Below, in pieces: positions 52,511-60,780 of a DNA stretch of 64,000 bases. Under the pieces are notes generated by a model, which saw only the letters and a list, made by a program, of their open reading frames with translations, was not told the DNA's origin and did not search any database. Made by a program: the position numbers and the translations under genes. Numbering within the stretch: position 1 is the first letter of the stretch; every line of letters starts with the position of its first letter. Origin of the DNA: JAJRRH01 sp047638815 (GTDB taxonomy: Bacteria > Bacteroidota > Bacteroidia > Flavobacteriales_D > JABDKJ01); NCBI GenBank assembly GCA_047638815.1, contig JBLIMR010000004.1, positions 1-64,000 on the forward strand. Reading direction: 5' to 3'.

Positions 52511-53156
52511 GTAGGTATATGTTTTGTGTAAATGTTGATGGAAGAATCAAGGTTTTGTTTGCAATCTTTACCTCAGTCAGGGTCGCTTTTTCATATTGAT
52601 TCAATATGCTTATTTCAGCGCCATTTTCAATGCTATTATTTGAACAGAAATCGAAAAACTCCTTTTCATCGCTGACCAAACGCACTATCTTATATCGTGA
52701 TCCAATTTTTCCTTTGTACAAGACAATTGACAGCAAATCCTTAGCCATACTACCGTCTGCCCCCGGTATAGGATCACCATGAGGATCAAACTTTGGGAAA
52801 TTTAAGTATTCATTAATCTTGTCAGCAAGAAAATCTGAGGTTTGATGCTCTAAACCTTCTGCTTCCTTATGAATTTCATGCATACTCATTTTAAATGTCT
52901 GGTGTAAAAAGGTTTCCCATAACCTGTGTTTACGGATAACTTTTAGCGCAAGAACCCCACCCTCCTTAGTGAGCTTCATTTCTTGATATTTCTTGTAGAT
53001 CAGTAGGTTTTTATTGGCCAGTTTTTTGGCCATATCTGTTGCAGCGGCACTAGTGACTCCTAATTTCCTAGCAACGTTGCCAGTTTTACAATCCTCCTCA
53101 CTTTGATGATTTAAATGATATATGGTTTTCAGAAAATTTTCAGTAGCTATTGACAT
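52497..53156 (-). CDS. MntR/DtxR-family metal-dependent repressor
   Basis: 219 residues from ATG 53156; the longer frame to 53258 covers the promoter and is rejected. Winged HTH: TENFLKTIYHLNHQ, GNVARKLGVTSAAATDMAKKLANKNLL. The metal and dimer domain has RKHRLWETFLHQTF, EGLEHQTSDFLADKINEYL and FPKFDPHGDPIP, followed by an SH3/FeoA-like C-terminal domain. First gene of the uptake operon, so it probably represses its own operon when metal is plentiful. Confidence 0.92.
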   Translation of the reverse strand: MSIATENFLKTIYHLNHQSEEDCKTGNVARKLGVTSAAATDMAKKLANKNLLIYKKYQEMKLTKEGGVLALKVIRKHRLWETFLHQTFKMSMHEIHKEAEGLEHQTSDFLADKINEYLNFPKFDPHGDPIPGADGSMAKDLLSIVLYKGKIGSRYKIVRLVSDEKEFFDFCSNNSIENGAEISILNQYEKATLTEVKIANKTLILPSTFTQNIYLHEIK

Positions 53157-53182
53157 TTTTTTAAGCTTGCTTAATAATAATA

Positions 53183-53209
53183 CAAAGGTAGCTAAATATA
53201 TTATATCAA
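53183..53209 (-). promoter_or_regulatory. Promoter of the mntR-like/metal uptake operon
   Basis: On the reverse strand TTG (53209-53207), a 16-nt spacer and TACCTTTG (53190-53183). The -7 box is perfect and the spacer is one nt short of the usual range. The AT-rich spacer (TATAATATATTTA) could hold the repressor site. Confidence 0.55.
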
Positions 53210-53324
53210 CCTGCTTTTCAAAATCCCTCATGTTAAACAGGATCAGCAAGATAAACACCTGTATCCTGTAACTATGAACACACCAACATCGTATAAAATA
53301 TAACCACCCCTTTATTTGAAAGAG

Positions 53325-54245
53325 ATGAAAATACGTATTATATTGATTTTTTGTGCCTTAACACTATCACCTAAAGTGTTTGTTTCGCAACATATCCCCT
53401 ATATTCATGAGCAACTGGTTGAGGATTTCAAGCTATTTGATAAGGCATATCGTGATGCTTTTAGAAAATCTAATGGACCAACATCAGTAGAGGATTGGGC
53501 TATTGTTCAAAAATACAAAGTGCAATTAACAGACTCTAGACTTGTGTTTGACCAAGCTTTTGATGAAGATTTTCTGAGTAAAGAGGGCATAAAAGAGTAC
53601 CTTGAATTACTATTATATCAGAATGAATTTGTTAAATATCATGAAATTTTAGAGGGTGATGTCGTGAACAGATTTACATCGGATGAGATTTATTATTATC
53701 GAGAATTATCTTCAGCTTGGCGAATGGTCAAAGAACAGAAGTCATTCAGAACAAAAAATTGGATCTATTGTGCTCAATTTGATATAGAACCATATTTGGA
53801 CCCAAAAAATCCTAATACAGAGTTTACATGGGTAATTGAGAAAAATAGAATGAAGGCACGTGAATTCGAATATTGCTTTCATAACCCCGGAATCTACTCG
53901 ATAAAGCTCATAAAGAAAAACCTACTGACTGGCTATTATCTTCCGGACACAACCTTTCAATATGTCTTGGAGGAGCCTATGGAGGCAGAGTTTACAGATC
54001 AGCCCAGTATTTCAAACATTGGCGAATGGATGAATTTCGAAATAGCGGATAGCATGAAGCCTATGTGTGAAGCACTCTGGACAATGGGAGATGGAAAAAT
54101 TCTACTCGGCAATAACGTAAGCCATAGATACACCGTTCCTGGCACTTATACCGTAACACAGCATCTTACATATTCTGAACACAACTTGGATCATGTAAAA
54201 AGCAAGTCCTATCAAGTTTATGTAGGTATTGGTGATAAGGAATAG
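53325..54245 (+). CDS. Secreted PKD-domain protein of unknown function
   Basis: About 306 residues from ATG 53325. Signal peptide (IILIFCALTLSPKVFVSQ). The middle part, about 25-140, is helical and charged with no family I recognise. Two PKD-like beta-sandwiches follow: one about 140-205 with FTWVIEKNRMKAREFEYCFHNPGIYSIKLI, and one at the C-terminus with LWTMGDGKILLGNNVSHRYTVPGTYTVTQ. There is no T9SS tail. It stands alone between the divergent metal operon and the convergent helicase. Confidence 0.65.
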   Translation: MKIRIILIFCALTLSPKVFVSQHIPYIHEQLVEDFKLFDKAYRDAFRKSNGPTSVEDWAIVQKYKVQLTDSRLVFDQAFDEDFLSKEGIKEYLELLLYQNEFVKYHEILEGDVVNRFTSDEIYYYRELSSAWRMVKEQKSFRTKNWIYCAQFDIEPYLDPKNPNTEFTWVIEKNRMKAREFEYCFHNPGIYSIKLIKKNLLTGYYLPDTTFQYVLEEPMEAEFTDQPSISNIGEWMNFEIADSMKPMCEALWTMGDGKILLGNNVSHRYTVPGTYTVTQHLTYSEHNLDHVKSKSYQVYVGIGDKE

Positions 54246-54328
54246 CTCTTATATCCGACTATAGACAATAATCAGAAAACGATTGTCAATTTAGATGAAA
54301 TATAAAATGTTAAAGTGAGTATATAATA

Positions 54329-55846
54329 TTACTCATACTTATCACTCAGACTCACTCGGAGTTTCCTAGAATAATCCTCAACAAGCCATTTGATGTAATT
54401 AGGAGTGCTTTTACATATGCAATAGCTATATTGTCTCAGTCTATCCTCTATTTGACCTTGAAGTAGCTCTATGAGGTCAATAGCCTCACTATGATCTTTT
54501 GAATTCTCCAAACACATTGTATGATGCTGATCTAGGGATAAATCCAAAGCAAATTTCGGTCTTTTACCGGTTTTAATGGCGGTATCATAATGCTTACGCA
54601 TATCAAACTTAATACTCTCTGAATTTGCAAAACGTTCCCTCACCTCTCTAGGCATAACATATTTAAGGTGTCTTTCGATCTCCTCATCCGTCAAAAGGCT
54701 TTCATAATAATGCTCAGGAAACAAGAAGATTCTTTGCCAATCAATGCCTTCTTCCCAATATCCAAATCTGGATGCATTGTTCCCCAAATCAATAACTACA
54801 AATCTTGACTTCGTTTTTGTTACTCTTGATCCACGACCAATCATCTGAAAATAAAGCGTCAATGATTTTGTTGCCCTATTAAGAATTATACTTTCAACTG
54901 TTGGCTCATCAAACCCAGTTGTTAATATACTTACAGAAGTGAGTATTGCATCTGGCTTAGTCTTGAACCAATGTAGAATATCCTTTCTTTCTTTGGCCGT
55001 GTTTGTATTGTCAAGATGTTTTATCTCGTAACCAGCTTCTTCGAAAGTGAGTAAGACGTTTTTACTTGTTTTGATACCATTATTGAATATCAAAGTTTTT
55101 TTACCTTTACAGTTCTCCTCATAGGCGTAGAGGAGCTTTTCCTGCATAGGGTAGTCTGAATATAACTTCTCTGAAGATCCAACGGTATAATCACCATTAA
55201 TTCCAATTTTGAGAGATTTCAGACTGACATTGTAACCATACGTTTCGGCACGTGCCAAAAATTCCTGTTCAATTAACGTTGAAATTGATTCGCCAACTAT
55301 GAGTTCATCATAGTTTTCGTTCATCGGTAGTCTTATGTTTGAGCTAAGCGGAGTTGCTGTCACACCCAAAATAATTCCTTGTTCGAAGTATTTGAATAAT
55401 TTCCTGAACGAATTGTAATGTGCTTCATCAATGATGACTAAGCCAATATCATTTATTTCGAATTCCTCATCTTGAAGCCTATTGTTTAAGGTTTCGACCA
55501 TTGCTACAAAACATGTGAAATCTTTTTGATCTGGCAATTCCTTAACCTTGGAATTGATGATTTTGTTTTTCACCCCAAACTCACTCAACATGTTTGATGT
55601 CTGCGCACATAATTCTATTCTATGCGTCAGAATAAGCACTTTCTTACCAGTCTCTTCTATAAATCTCCTTGTGATTTCGGCAAAAATCACAGTTTTACCG
55701 CCACCCGTTGGCAATTGATAGAGTAGATTGAAACCTTCCTTCTTATCAATTATTTTGTTGAAAATTGTCTCTAAGGCTCGCTTTTGATAACCATAAAGCT
55801 TCTTACCGACATTTTCTACTACTGATTCTACTTCACTATTTTGCAT
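54329..55846 (-). CDS. SF2 DEAD/DEAH helicase (RadD-like)
   Basis: 505 residues from ATG 55846, preceded by an AGGAG; the longer frame to 55909 adds an unlikely leader. Motifs: Q/I LYGYQKRALETIF and LLYQLPTGGGKTVIFAE, Ia ILTHRIELCAQ, II LVIIDEAHYNSF, III GVTATPLSS, IV-V AILTSVSILTTGFDEPTVESIIL and VI YFQMIGRGSRVTKTKSRFVVIDLG. The layout resembles E. coli RadD, a DNA-repair helicase, but the C-terminal about 150 residues are not assignable. No partner gene for a defence system is next to it. Confidence 0.85.
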   Translation of the reverse strand: MQNSEVESVVENVGKKLYGYQKRALETIFNKIIDKKEGFNLLYQLPTGGGKTVIFAEITRRFIEETGKKVLILTHRIELCAQTSNMLSEFGVKNKIINSKVKELPDQKDFTCFVAMVETLNNRLQDEEFEINDIGLVIIDEAHYNSFRKLFKYFEQGIILGVTATPLSSNIRLPMNENYDELIVGESISTLIEQEFLARAETYGYNVSLKSLKIGINGDYTVGSSEKLYSDYPMQEKLLYAYEENCKGKKTLIFNNGIKTSKNVLLTFEEAGYEIKHLDNTNTAKERKDILHWFKTKPDAILTSVSILTTGFDEPTVESIILNRATKSLTLYFQMIGRGSRVTKTKSRFVVIDLGNNASRFGYWEEGIDWQRIFLFPEHYYESLLTDEEIERHLKYVMPREVRERFANSESIKFDMRKHYDTAIKTGKRPKFALDLSLDQHHTMCLENSKDHSEAIDLIELLQGQIEDRLRQYSYCICKSTPNYIKWLVEDYSRKLRVSLSDKYE

Positions 55847-56083
55847 GTATCTCCTTTGGAAAAAAAACCATGTAAAAATACGGCATTTATCTTCAATTAT
55901 AAATTTCATTTCAGACTTATCAACATTTGATAGGTTATTTTTACGTTATAACTAAATATTTACTCCCATCAATTTGAATGTCAGTTTAAAAGAGAATTGG
56001 AGTTAGGATTAATTTGTTCAAATTAATATTCAAGCCATGAATATATTTAGTCGAAATTCAGTTTTAGAGGATCTTTTGAAAAT

Positions 56084-56124
56084 AAAAAAGCCGAATCACA
56101 TTACGTGAAACGGCTTTTTTAGTT
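56084..56124 (-). terminator. Terminator behind a T9SS tail remnant
   Basis: AAAAAAGCCG and CGGCTTTTTT form the stem around an AT-rich loop. Downstream (reverse strand) of the remnant at 56136, it is the expected end of the lost gene. Confidence 0.75.
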
Positions 56125-56135
56125 TATAAGCTTCC

Positions 56136-56213
56136 TTATTTTATCACAAAAGATCTTGTTGCTCTATCATTGTCACTAACAACTGACAAGAAGTATATTC
56201 CAGATAGAAGATG
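56136..56213 (-). pseudogene. T9SS sorting-domain remnant
   Basis: Reverse-strand codons read HLLSGIYFLSVV then SDNDRATRSFVIK and stop at 56138-56136. This is the typical end of a type A sorting domain (SGIYFL..V........FVIK) and it is followed by a terminator, but no coding sequence continues upstream. The rest of 55,910-56,414 holds no gene I can support. Confidence 0.6.
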
Positions 56214-56414
56214 ATAGATATATAACACTATGTATAATACATATTCAGCTCCATGATCTTTCAACCTAGTGGCGCGATAACTGCAAACTCTGTGTTATTG
56301 GAAATTATTTCGTCATACAGAAGAATGTTAGATCACTCTTATTTGTACGTTTATTTTATGATTTGGTTACCATAACATTATGGCCTAATGAAATATTATT
56401 TGTCCAGATTTAAT

Positions 56415-57119
56415 TTACATCGAAAGAAGCTGGCAGGCAACAATTCCTGCTGTCTCACTTCTCAGCCTATATTCACCTAAACTTACGCCTTCAATGTTAG
56501 TGCTCCTAGCTTTCTTTAGTTCCGACCTACTGAAACCGCCCTCTGGACCGATTAGGATGGTCACAGAACCTTTTTTGGAACTAAGCTTCCCTTTCGCCTC
56601 ATCATGACAATGAGCTATGAGCTTATGATCTGTTGCAATTGATTCAATAAGTTCATCAAAACTTGTAATCTCTTCTAATACGGGTTTCCACAATCGACCA
56701 GACTGTTTCATTGCAGAAACCAGAATCTTGTCCAAACGTTCATTTTTGATGCTCCTACGCTCACTGTTTTCACAAAGAAATGGTATGATTCGTTCTACAC
56801 CAATTTCAGTTGCTTTCTCCAAAAACCATTCAAATCTGTCAATGCTCTTTGTGGGTGAAATCGCAATTGTAATCTGAGATTCTATTTTCTTTTCTTCTAA
56901 AATCTTTCGCAGCGTAATTACAGTCTTTTTCTTGTCAGCGTTGGTAATATCACCAATCATTAAAAGACCTTTGCCGTTTGTGACCTTAATCTCATCCCCT
57001 AAATTACTCCTTAGCACTTTAATCAAATGATGAGACTCTTCGGCATCCAACAAAAATTCACCTAGCTGAACCTTGAGCTTCGGTGCGTAAAACAATCTTG
57101 ATTCTTTGACAACTTTCAT
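56415..57119 (-). CDS. rsmE: 16S rRNA (uracil-1498-N3)-methyltransferase
   Basis: About 234 residues from ATG 57119. SPOUT-fold methyltransferase acting on the 30S decoding region. ESRLFYAPKL and EESHHLIKVLRSNLGDEIKV form the N-terminal PUA-like part; KSIDRFEWFLEKATEIGVERIIPF and SAMKQSGRLWKPVL lead to the trefoil knot ILIGPEGGFSRSEL and SLGEYRLRSETAGIVA. It lies after pckA with a terminator between, so its own promoter must overlap that region or rely on read-through. Confidence 0.94.
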   Translation of the reverse strand: MKVVKESRLFYAPKLKVQLGEFLLDAEESHHLIKVLRSNLGDEIKVTNGKGLLMIGDITNADKKKTVITLRKILEEKKIESQITIAISPTKSIDRFEWFLEKATEIGVERIIPFLCENSERRSIKNERLDKILVSAMKQSGRLWKPVLEEITSFDELIESIATDHKLIAHCHDEAKGKLSSKKGSVTILIGPEGGFSRSELKKARSTNIEGVSLGEYRLRSETAGIVACQLLSM

Positions 57120-57133
57120 ATTATTGGGCAAAA

Positions 57134-57168
57134 AAAAACCCCTTCACAAAAATAGTAAAGGGGTTTCA
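57134..57168 (-). terminator. Terminator between pckA and rsmE
   Basis: AAACCCCTT pairs with AAGGGGTTT around an AT-rich loop, with an A run on the plus strand that is a T run in the transcript. It lies 20-50 nt after the pckA stop. Confidence 0.75.
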
Positions 57169-57185
57169 ATTTTCAATAATTATTC

Positions 57186-58796
57186 TCAGTTTACCCCAAC
57201 CTTCGGTGCAGCATTCATAATTTCTTCACTTGCTTCCGAAGCAAATACCGCGAAATTTGCAACAAATTTCTCAGCGAGTTCATTGGCTTTTTGATCATAT
57301 TTATCCCTGTCACTCCACGTATCTCTAGGATTAAGAATTTCAGATGGCACATCTTCACAAGATTTTGGCATGTTAAGTCCAAAAATTGGATGAATGTGAT
57401 AATCAACCCCATCAAGATTTCCCTCCATTGCTGCAGTAATCATCGCTCTTGTGTACTTCAATTTTATTCTGGATCCAACACCGTACTCTCCACCACTCCA
57501 TCCAGTGTTTATCAACCATACATTGACTTTGGCTTCGTCCATCTTCTCCCCTAACATCTCAGCATATTTCGTTGGGTGTAATGGTAAAAATGGTGCTCCA
57601 AAACATGCGGAAAATGCTGTTTGTGGTTCATTGATTCCAGCTTCGGTTCCCGCAACCTTTGCAGTATAACCAGAGATAAAGTGATACATGGCCTGCCCCC
57701 TTGTCAACTTTGAAATTGGAGGTAAAACGCCAAAAGCATCAGCTGTTAAAAAGAAAATATTCTTTGGGTTTTCTCCTTTCGAAGGCACCATAATATTATC
57801 GATATAGTGAATTGGGTAACTTACTCTAGTATTCTGAGTAATGGTGTCATCCGTATAATCTGGTCTGCTACTATCACCATCAAAACCGATGTTTTCTAAT
57901 AGTGCGCCAAACTTGATGGCATTATAAATTTGAGGCTCTCTTTCTTCTGAGAGATCAATAGTTTTAGCATAACACCCTCCTTCGAAGTTGAAAACTGTGT
58001 TGCCATACCAACCATGTTCATCATCTCCAATCAATCTTCTTTTAGGATCAGAAGACAAAGTTGTTTTACCTGTTCCAGACAATCCAAAGAAAATTGAAGT
58101 ATCTCCATCTTCACCAGTATTTGCAGAGCAATGCATAGACAATACATTGTGCTCGTGTGGTAAGATAAAGTTCATCACAGAGAACATTCCTTTTTTGATT
58201 TCACCTGTATATCCAGTACCACCAATAAGGATTGTCTTCTTGCTAAAACTAATTACTGCAAAATTATGTTGTCTTGTTCCGTCCACAGCAGCATCCGCCA
58301 TGAAACCCGGTGCATTAATAATATGCCATTCAGGACTAAAGGATTTAAGCTCTTCAATTTCCGGACGTAAGAACATATTATACGCAAACATTGACGACCA
58401 AGGAAACTCAGCAACCAATCTTAATTTCAAACGATATTTCTCATCCGCTCCTACATATGCATCTCTGACAAAGACCTCTTTCCCTGCAAGATATTTCACC
58501 ATCTTTTCTTGGAGTTGATCAAATTTGCCAGCATCGAATTTCTTATTGACATCACCCCACCAAACGGTTTCTCGAGTGACATCGTCTTCGACAATGAATC
58601 TATCTTGAGGTGATCTTCCTGTGAACTCACCGGTATCAATAGCAAGAGCCCCTGTGTTAGTCAAGAGCCCTTCTTCATTAATTATAGTATCTTCTGTTAG
58701 TTCTGCTGGGTCAAGATTCCAATATGCTGTTTCGATATCAGATAGACCCAAATAGTTAAGATTGGCATTATCAGCCATTCTACCAAAATGTTTCAT
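57186..58796 (-). CDS. pckA: Phosphoenolpyruvate carboxykinase (ATP)
   Basis: 536 residues, normal length. Makes PEP from oxaloacetate with ATP for gluconeogenesis. Motifs: TGEFTGRSPQDRFIV, ILIGGTGYTGEIKKGMFSVMNF, Walker A-type FFGLSGTGKTTLSSD, LIGDDEHGW, TRVSYPIHYIDN and NTGWSGGEYGVGSRIKLKYTRAMI. A TATTTTTG -7 box lies at 58885-58878 (reverse), giving a leader of about 75 nt; no well-spaced -33 TTG was found. Confidence 0.96.
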   Translation of the reverse strand: MKHFGRMADNANLNYLGLSDIETAYWNLDPAELTEDTIINEEGLLTNTGALAIDTGEFTGRSPQDRFIVEDDVTRETVWWGDVNKKFDAGKFDQLQEKMVKYLAGKEVFVRDAYVGADEKYRLKLRLVAEFPWSSMFAYNMFLRPEIEELKSFSPEWHIINAPGFMADAAVDGTRQHNFAVISFSKKTILIGGTGYTGEIKKGMFSVMNFILPHEHNVLSMHCSANTGEDGDTSIFFGLSGTGKTTLSSDPKRRLIGDDEHGWYGNTVFNFEGGCYAKTIDLSEEREPQIYNAIKFGALLENIGFDGDSSRPDYTDDTITQNTRVSYPIHYIDNIMVPSKGENPKNIFFLTADAFGVLPPISKLTRGQAMYHFISGYTAKVAGTEAGINEPQTAFSACFGAPFLPLHPTKYAEMLGEKMDEAKVNVWLINTGWSGGEYGVGSRIKLKYTRAMITAAMEGNLDGVDYHIHPIFGLNMPKSCEDVPSEILNPRDTWSDRDKYDQKANELAEKFVANFAVFASEASEEIMNAAPKVGVN

Positions 58797-59163
58797 AATA
58801 GGTTTTTGGTTTCCCCTTGAAAAAAAACTTCATAGGCCTCATTGACCGTTGGAGAAACTATTTCTTATGTATGGCTGCAAAAATAACTAAACTAACAAAG
58901 CATTAAAACCAAAATGTTCTATTAATTCTGCACAAATTACAATGGGAAATTCGAAAATGACTCAAGAAAACATTGTATAACCCTGACAATTTGAACTTTA
59001 AGTAATTGTTAGCAACTTAAACTTATTTAAACATATTCTTTAAATTCTCCTTAAACCTCAAGGAATTCAGTCATTTACAGACTTTTTAATTACTTATAAA
59101 TTTTCTTGCAAAACTTAAGTTTTATTCAAACCTTATTTTAATTTTGTCCTAAAATAAATTGAA
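58797..59163. other. Intergenic region upstream of pckA and the small membrane protein
   Basis: A 367-nt AT-rich divergent spacer. It contains the pckA -7 candidate at 58878-58885 (reverse) and a TAATTTTG box at 59139-59146 (forward) for the small membrane protein. No gene or repeat is seen. Confidence 0.5.
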
Positions 59164-59271
59164 ATGGGAGGACATTCAGAACCACAAGAAAACGAAATCT
59201 TAGGACCAGTACTATTTGCAATCACTATTGCGGCTATTCTTGTAATGGTTATTTATTTCTGGAGCAGATAA
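59164..59271 (+). CDS. 35-residue single-span membrane protein
   Basis: ATG at 59164 to TAA at 59271 encodes a polar N-terminus (MGGHSEPQENEILGP) and one membrane helix (VLFAITIAAILVMVIYFW) ending SR. A TAATTTTG -7 box lies 18 nt upstream of the start and the stop is 2 nt from the end of the convergent lipoprotein gene, so the space is fully used. The amphipathic-then-hydrophobic plan resembles small subunits of respiratory complexes, but no family is recognised. Confidence 0.55.
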   Translation: MGGHSEPQENEILGPVLFAITIAAILVMVIYFWSR

Positions 59272-59272
59272 T

Positions 59273-60607
59273 TTATAGCTTCTCCAATATCTGAGTTAGA
59301 TCCAAAAGGACATCTGATGTAAGAAAGCTATTCAACCTACTGCCTAATTCTCTCAAAGCCAAATCCTTTGATGTTTTCGTAAGGACAATCTTACGTCCGA
59401 CATACCTCTCTATTCCATCACCAAAATTCATTATCCATTGTCCTGTGATTTTCACATGACCAGACTTCTCTTCTTCAGTGTACTTAATTACTGGAGTAAT
59501 ATTGATTATACTTTCAGACCAATTTTCTTCAAAGTTCATTGCGCTGGATGCTATCCCGGCCTTAAACATTTCAAACGCTTTTTGATCCCAAATTGAATCC
59601 GAATTTTTAATTACATTAAATTTAGGGTAGACTCTATTTATTTTTACCCTTTCATTGATCAATTGTATTTTCTGATACAGCATAGCACAGACATTGTTAC
59701 CCTGCGTTAGCAAATGTTCGAATAAATCAATTCTAAGAGTGACATATGGGTTACTCAGCTTTGCAGGTAAATTGGCCACCAAGACACTGTAGCCATTGAC
59801 AAGTATATTTTCATTTCTTACGCCAGCAACATCAATCGATATGTTAACATTACCCGTTTTCTCATTTCCTTGTAGAACTTCGAAGCTCAAAATTCCAACG
59901 TAATTATTGGCATGATTTAGTAATACTTCTTTATTCGGGTCACAGTCAATCGACATTTCATTTCTTAATGCCAACATTTCATCAAATATGACTTTATCTA
60001 GATTTTTAATCAAATCCTCACCTTCGTAATCAACTGGAGAGTACAGGTATCCCTGAATGGTTACTAAGGCTTTGGAATATTCTATGGCCGCTTTCATAGG
60101 ATTGCGCAATGACCTATATATTCTTGCTGAATCCAAATGTGCCACAGCCAATTGTAAAGAGCTTTTTTTAGTTTCATTCCTTAACCTTTCGTATTCCTTT
60201 TTGTCCATTCTGTAACAAACCGAGTAATCATTAGTCGATTTATAAGTAGAGAAAGTTTTCATATTTATAATTTCCTTGACTATTTCATTCTGTTGAGATC
60301 TACTGACTACCTCTTTTCTTAAATCCTCCTTAATTATCTCCTCTAACAGTTCGCCAAATTGCGCATCTGACACTTTATATATTTCTGATGCCATTTTCAA
60401 CCTCCCCTGCCGCTCTGCTTGGTTCGCACTTTCTGCAATAGAGCTTGATCTGGGTACCGTAACAAGCACTTGATAACTTTCTTCATCAACTGTTAGGCTT
60501 TCAATCCATTTGATTTTTTTCTTATCCACAGACACAGCACTTTCATGGACTTTACAGCCAGAGAATAAAACTAAGGCAATGAAAATAGATGTGATTTTTA
60601 CAGTCAT
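59273..60607 (-). CDS. LPP20-like lipoprotein with TPR-like region
   Basis: About 444 residues from ATG 60607. Lipoprotein signal MTVKITSIFIALVLFSGC. Residues about 25-140 resemble LPP20-type domains (ESYQVLVTVPRSSSIAESANQAERQGRLKMASEI). Then a helical hairpin region with LAVAHLDSARIYRSLRNPMKAAIEYSKAL looks TPR-like, followed by beta-rich sequence. The C-terminus ends KDLALRELGSRLNSFLTSDVLLDLTQILEKL. Function unknown; such proteins often support outer-membrane assembly or flagellar-like surface structures. Confidence 0.6.
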   Translation of the reverse strand: MTVKITSIFIALVLFSGCKVHESAVSVDKKKIKWIESLTVDEESYQVLVTVPRSSSIAESANQAERQGRLKMASEIYKVSDAQFGELLEEIIKEDLRKEVVSRSQQNEIVKEIINMKTFSTYKSTNDYSVCYRMDKKEYERLRNETKKSSLQLAVAHLDSARIYRSLRNPMKAAIEYSKALVTIQGYLYSPVDYEGEDLIKNLDKVIFDEMLALRNEMSIDCDPNKEVLLNHANNYVGILSFEVLQGNEKTGNVNISIDVAGVRNENILVNGYSVLVANLPAKLSNPYVTLRIDLFEHLLTQGNNVCAMLYQKIQLINERVKINRVYPKFNVIKNSDSIWDQKAFEMFKAGIASSAMNFEENWSESIINITPVIKYTEEEKSGHVKITGQWIMNFGDGIERYVGRKIVLTKTSKDLALRELGSRLNSFLTSDVLLDLTQILEKL

Positions 60608-60757
60608 ATATAGATAACGTTTACAATTTAAAGATAGCATGGAATAATATTCTTTTGTGTAAAATGATAGGTAAAAAGACTGATGGTCTTTAAGAATTGT
60701 TTAACATATATTAATAATAGGACCTATTACAGGCTATCCCAATACATACAGATATAT

Positions 60758-60765
60758 TACCTTTG
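60758..60765 (+). promoter_or_regulatory. -7 box of the TonB-receptor gene
   Basis: TACCTTTG, a full match to TAnnTTTG, 15 nt before the ATG at 60781. No TTG is found at the usual -33 distance, so an activator may be needed. Confidence 0.45.
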
Positions 60766-60780
60766 CGAATTAATTTGAAT

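Noticed and set aside
54329..55846. The helicase as part of a restriction or phage-defence system
   Set aside because: No methylase, nuclease, specificity or other defence gene flanks it; neighbours are a PKD protein and a T9SS remnant.
57988..58518. 176-codon open frame on the plus strand
   Set aside because: It is the antisense of pckA, whose protein motifs are unmistakable on the other strand.
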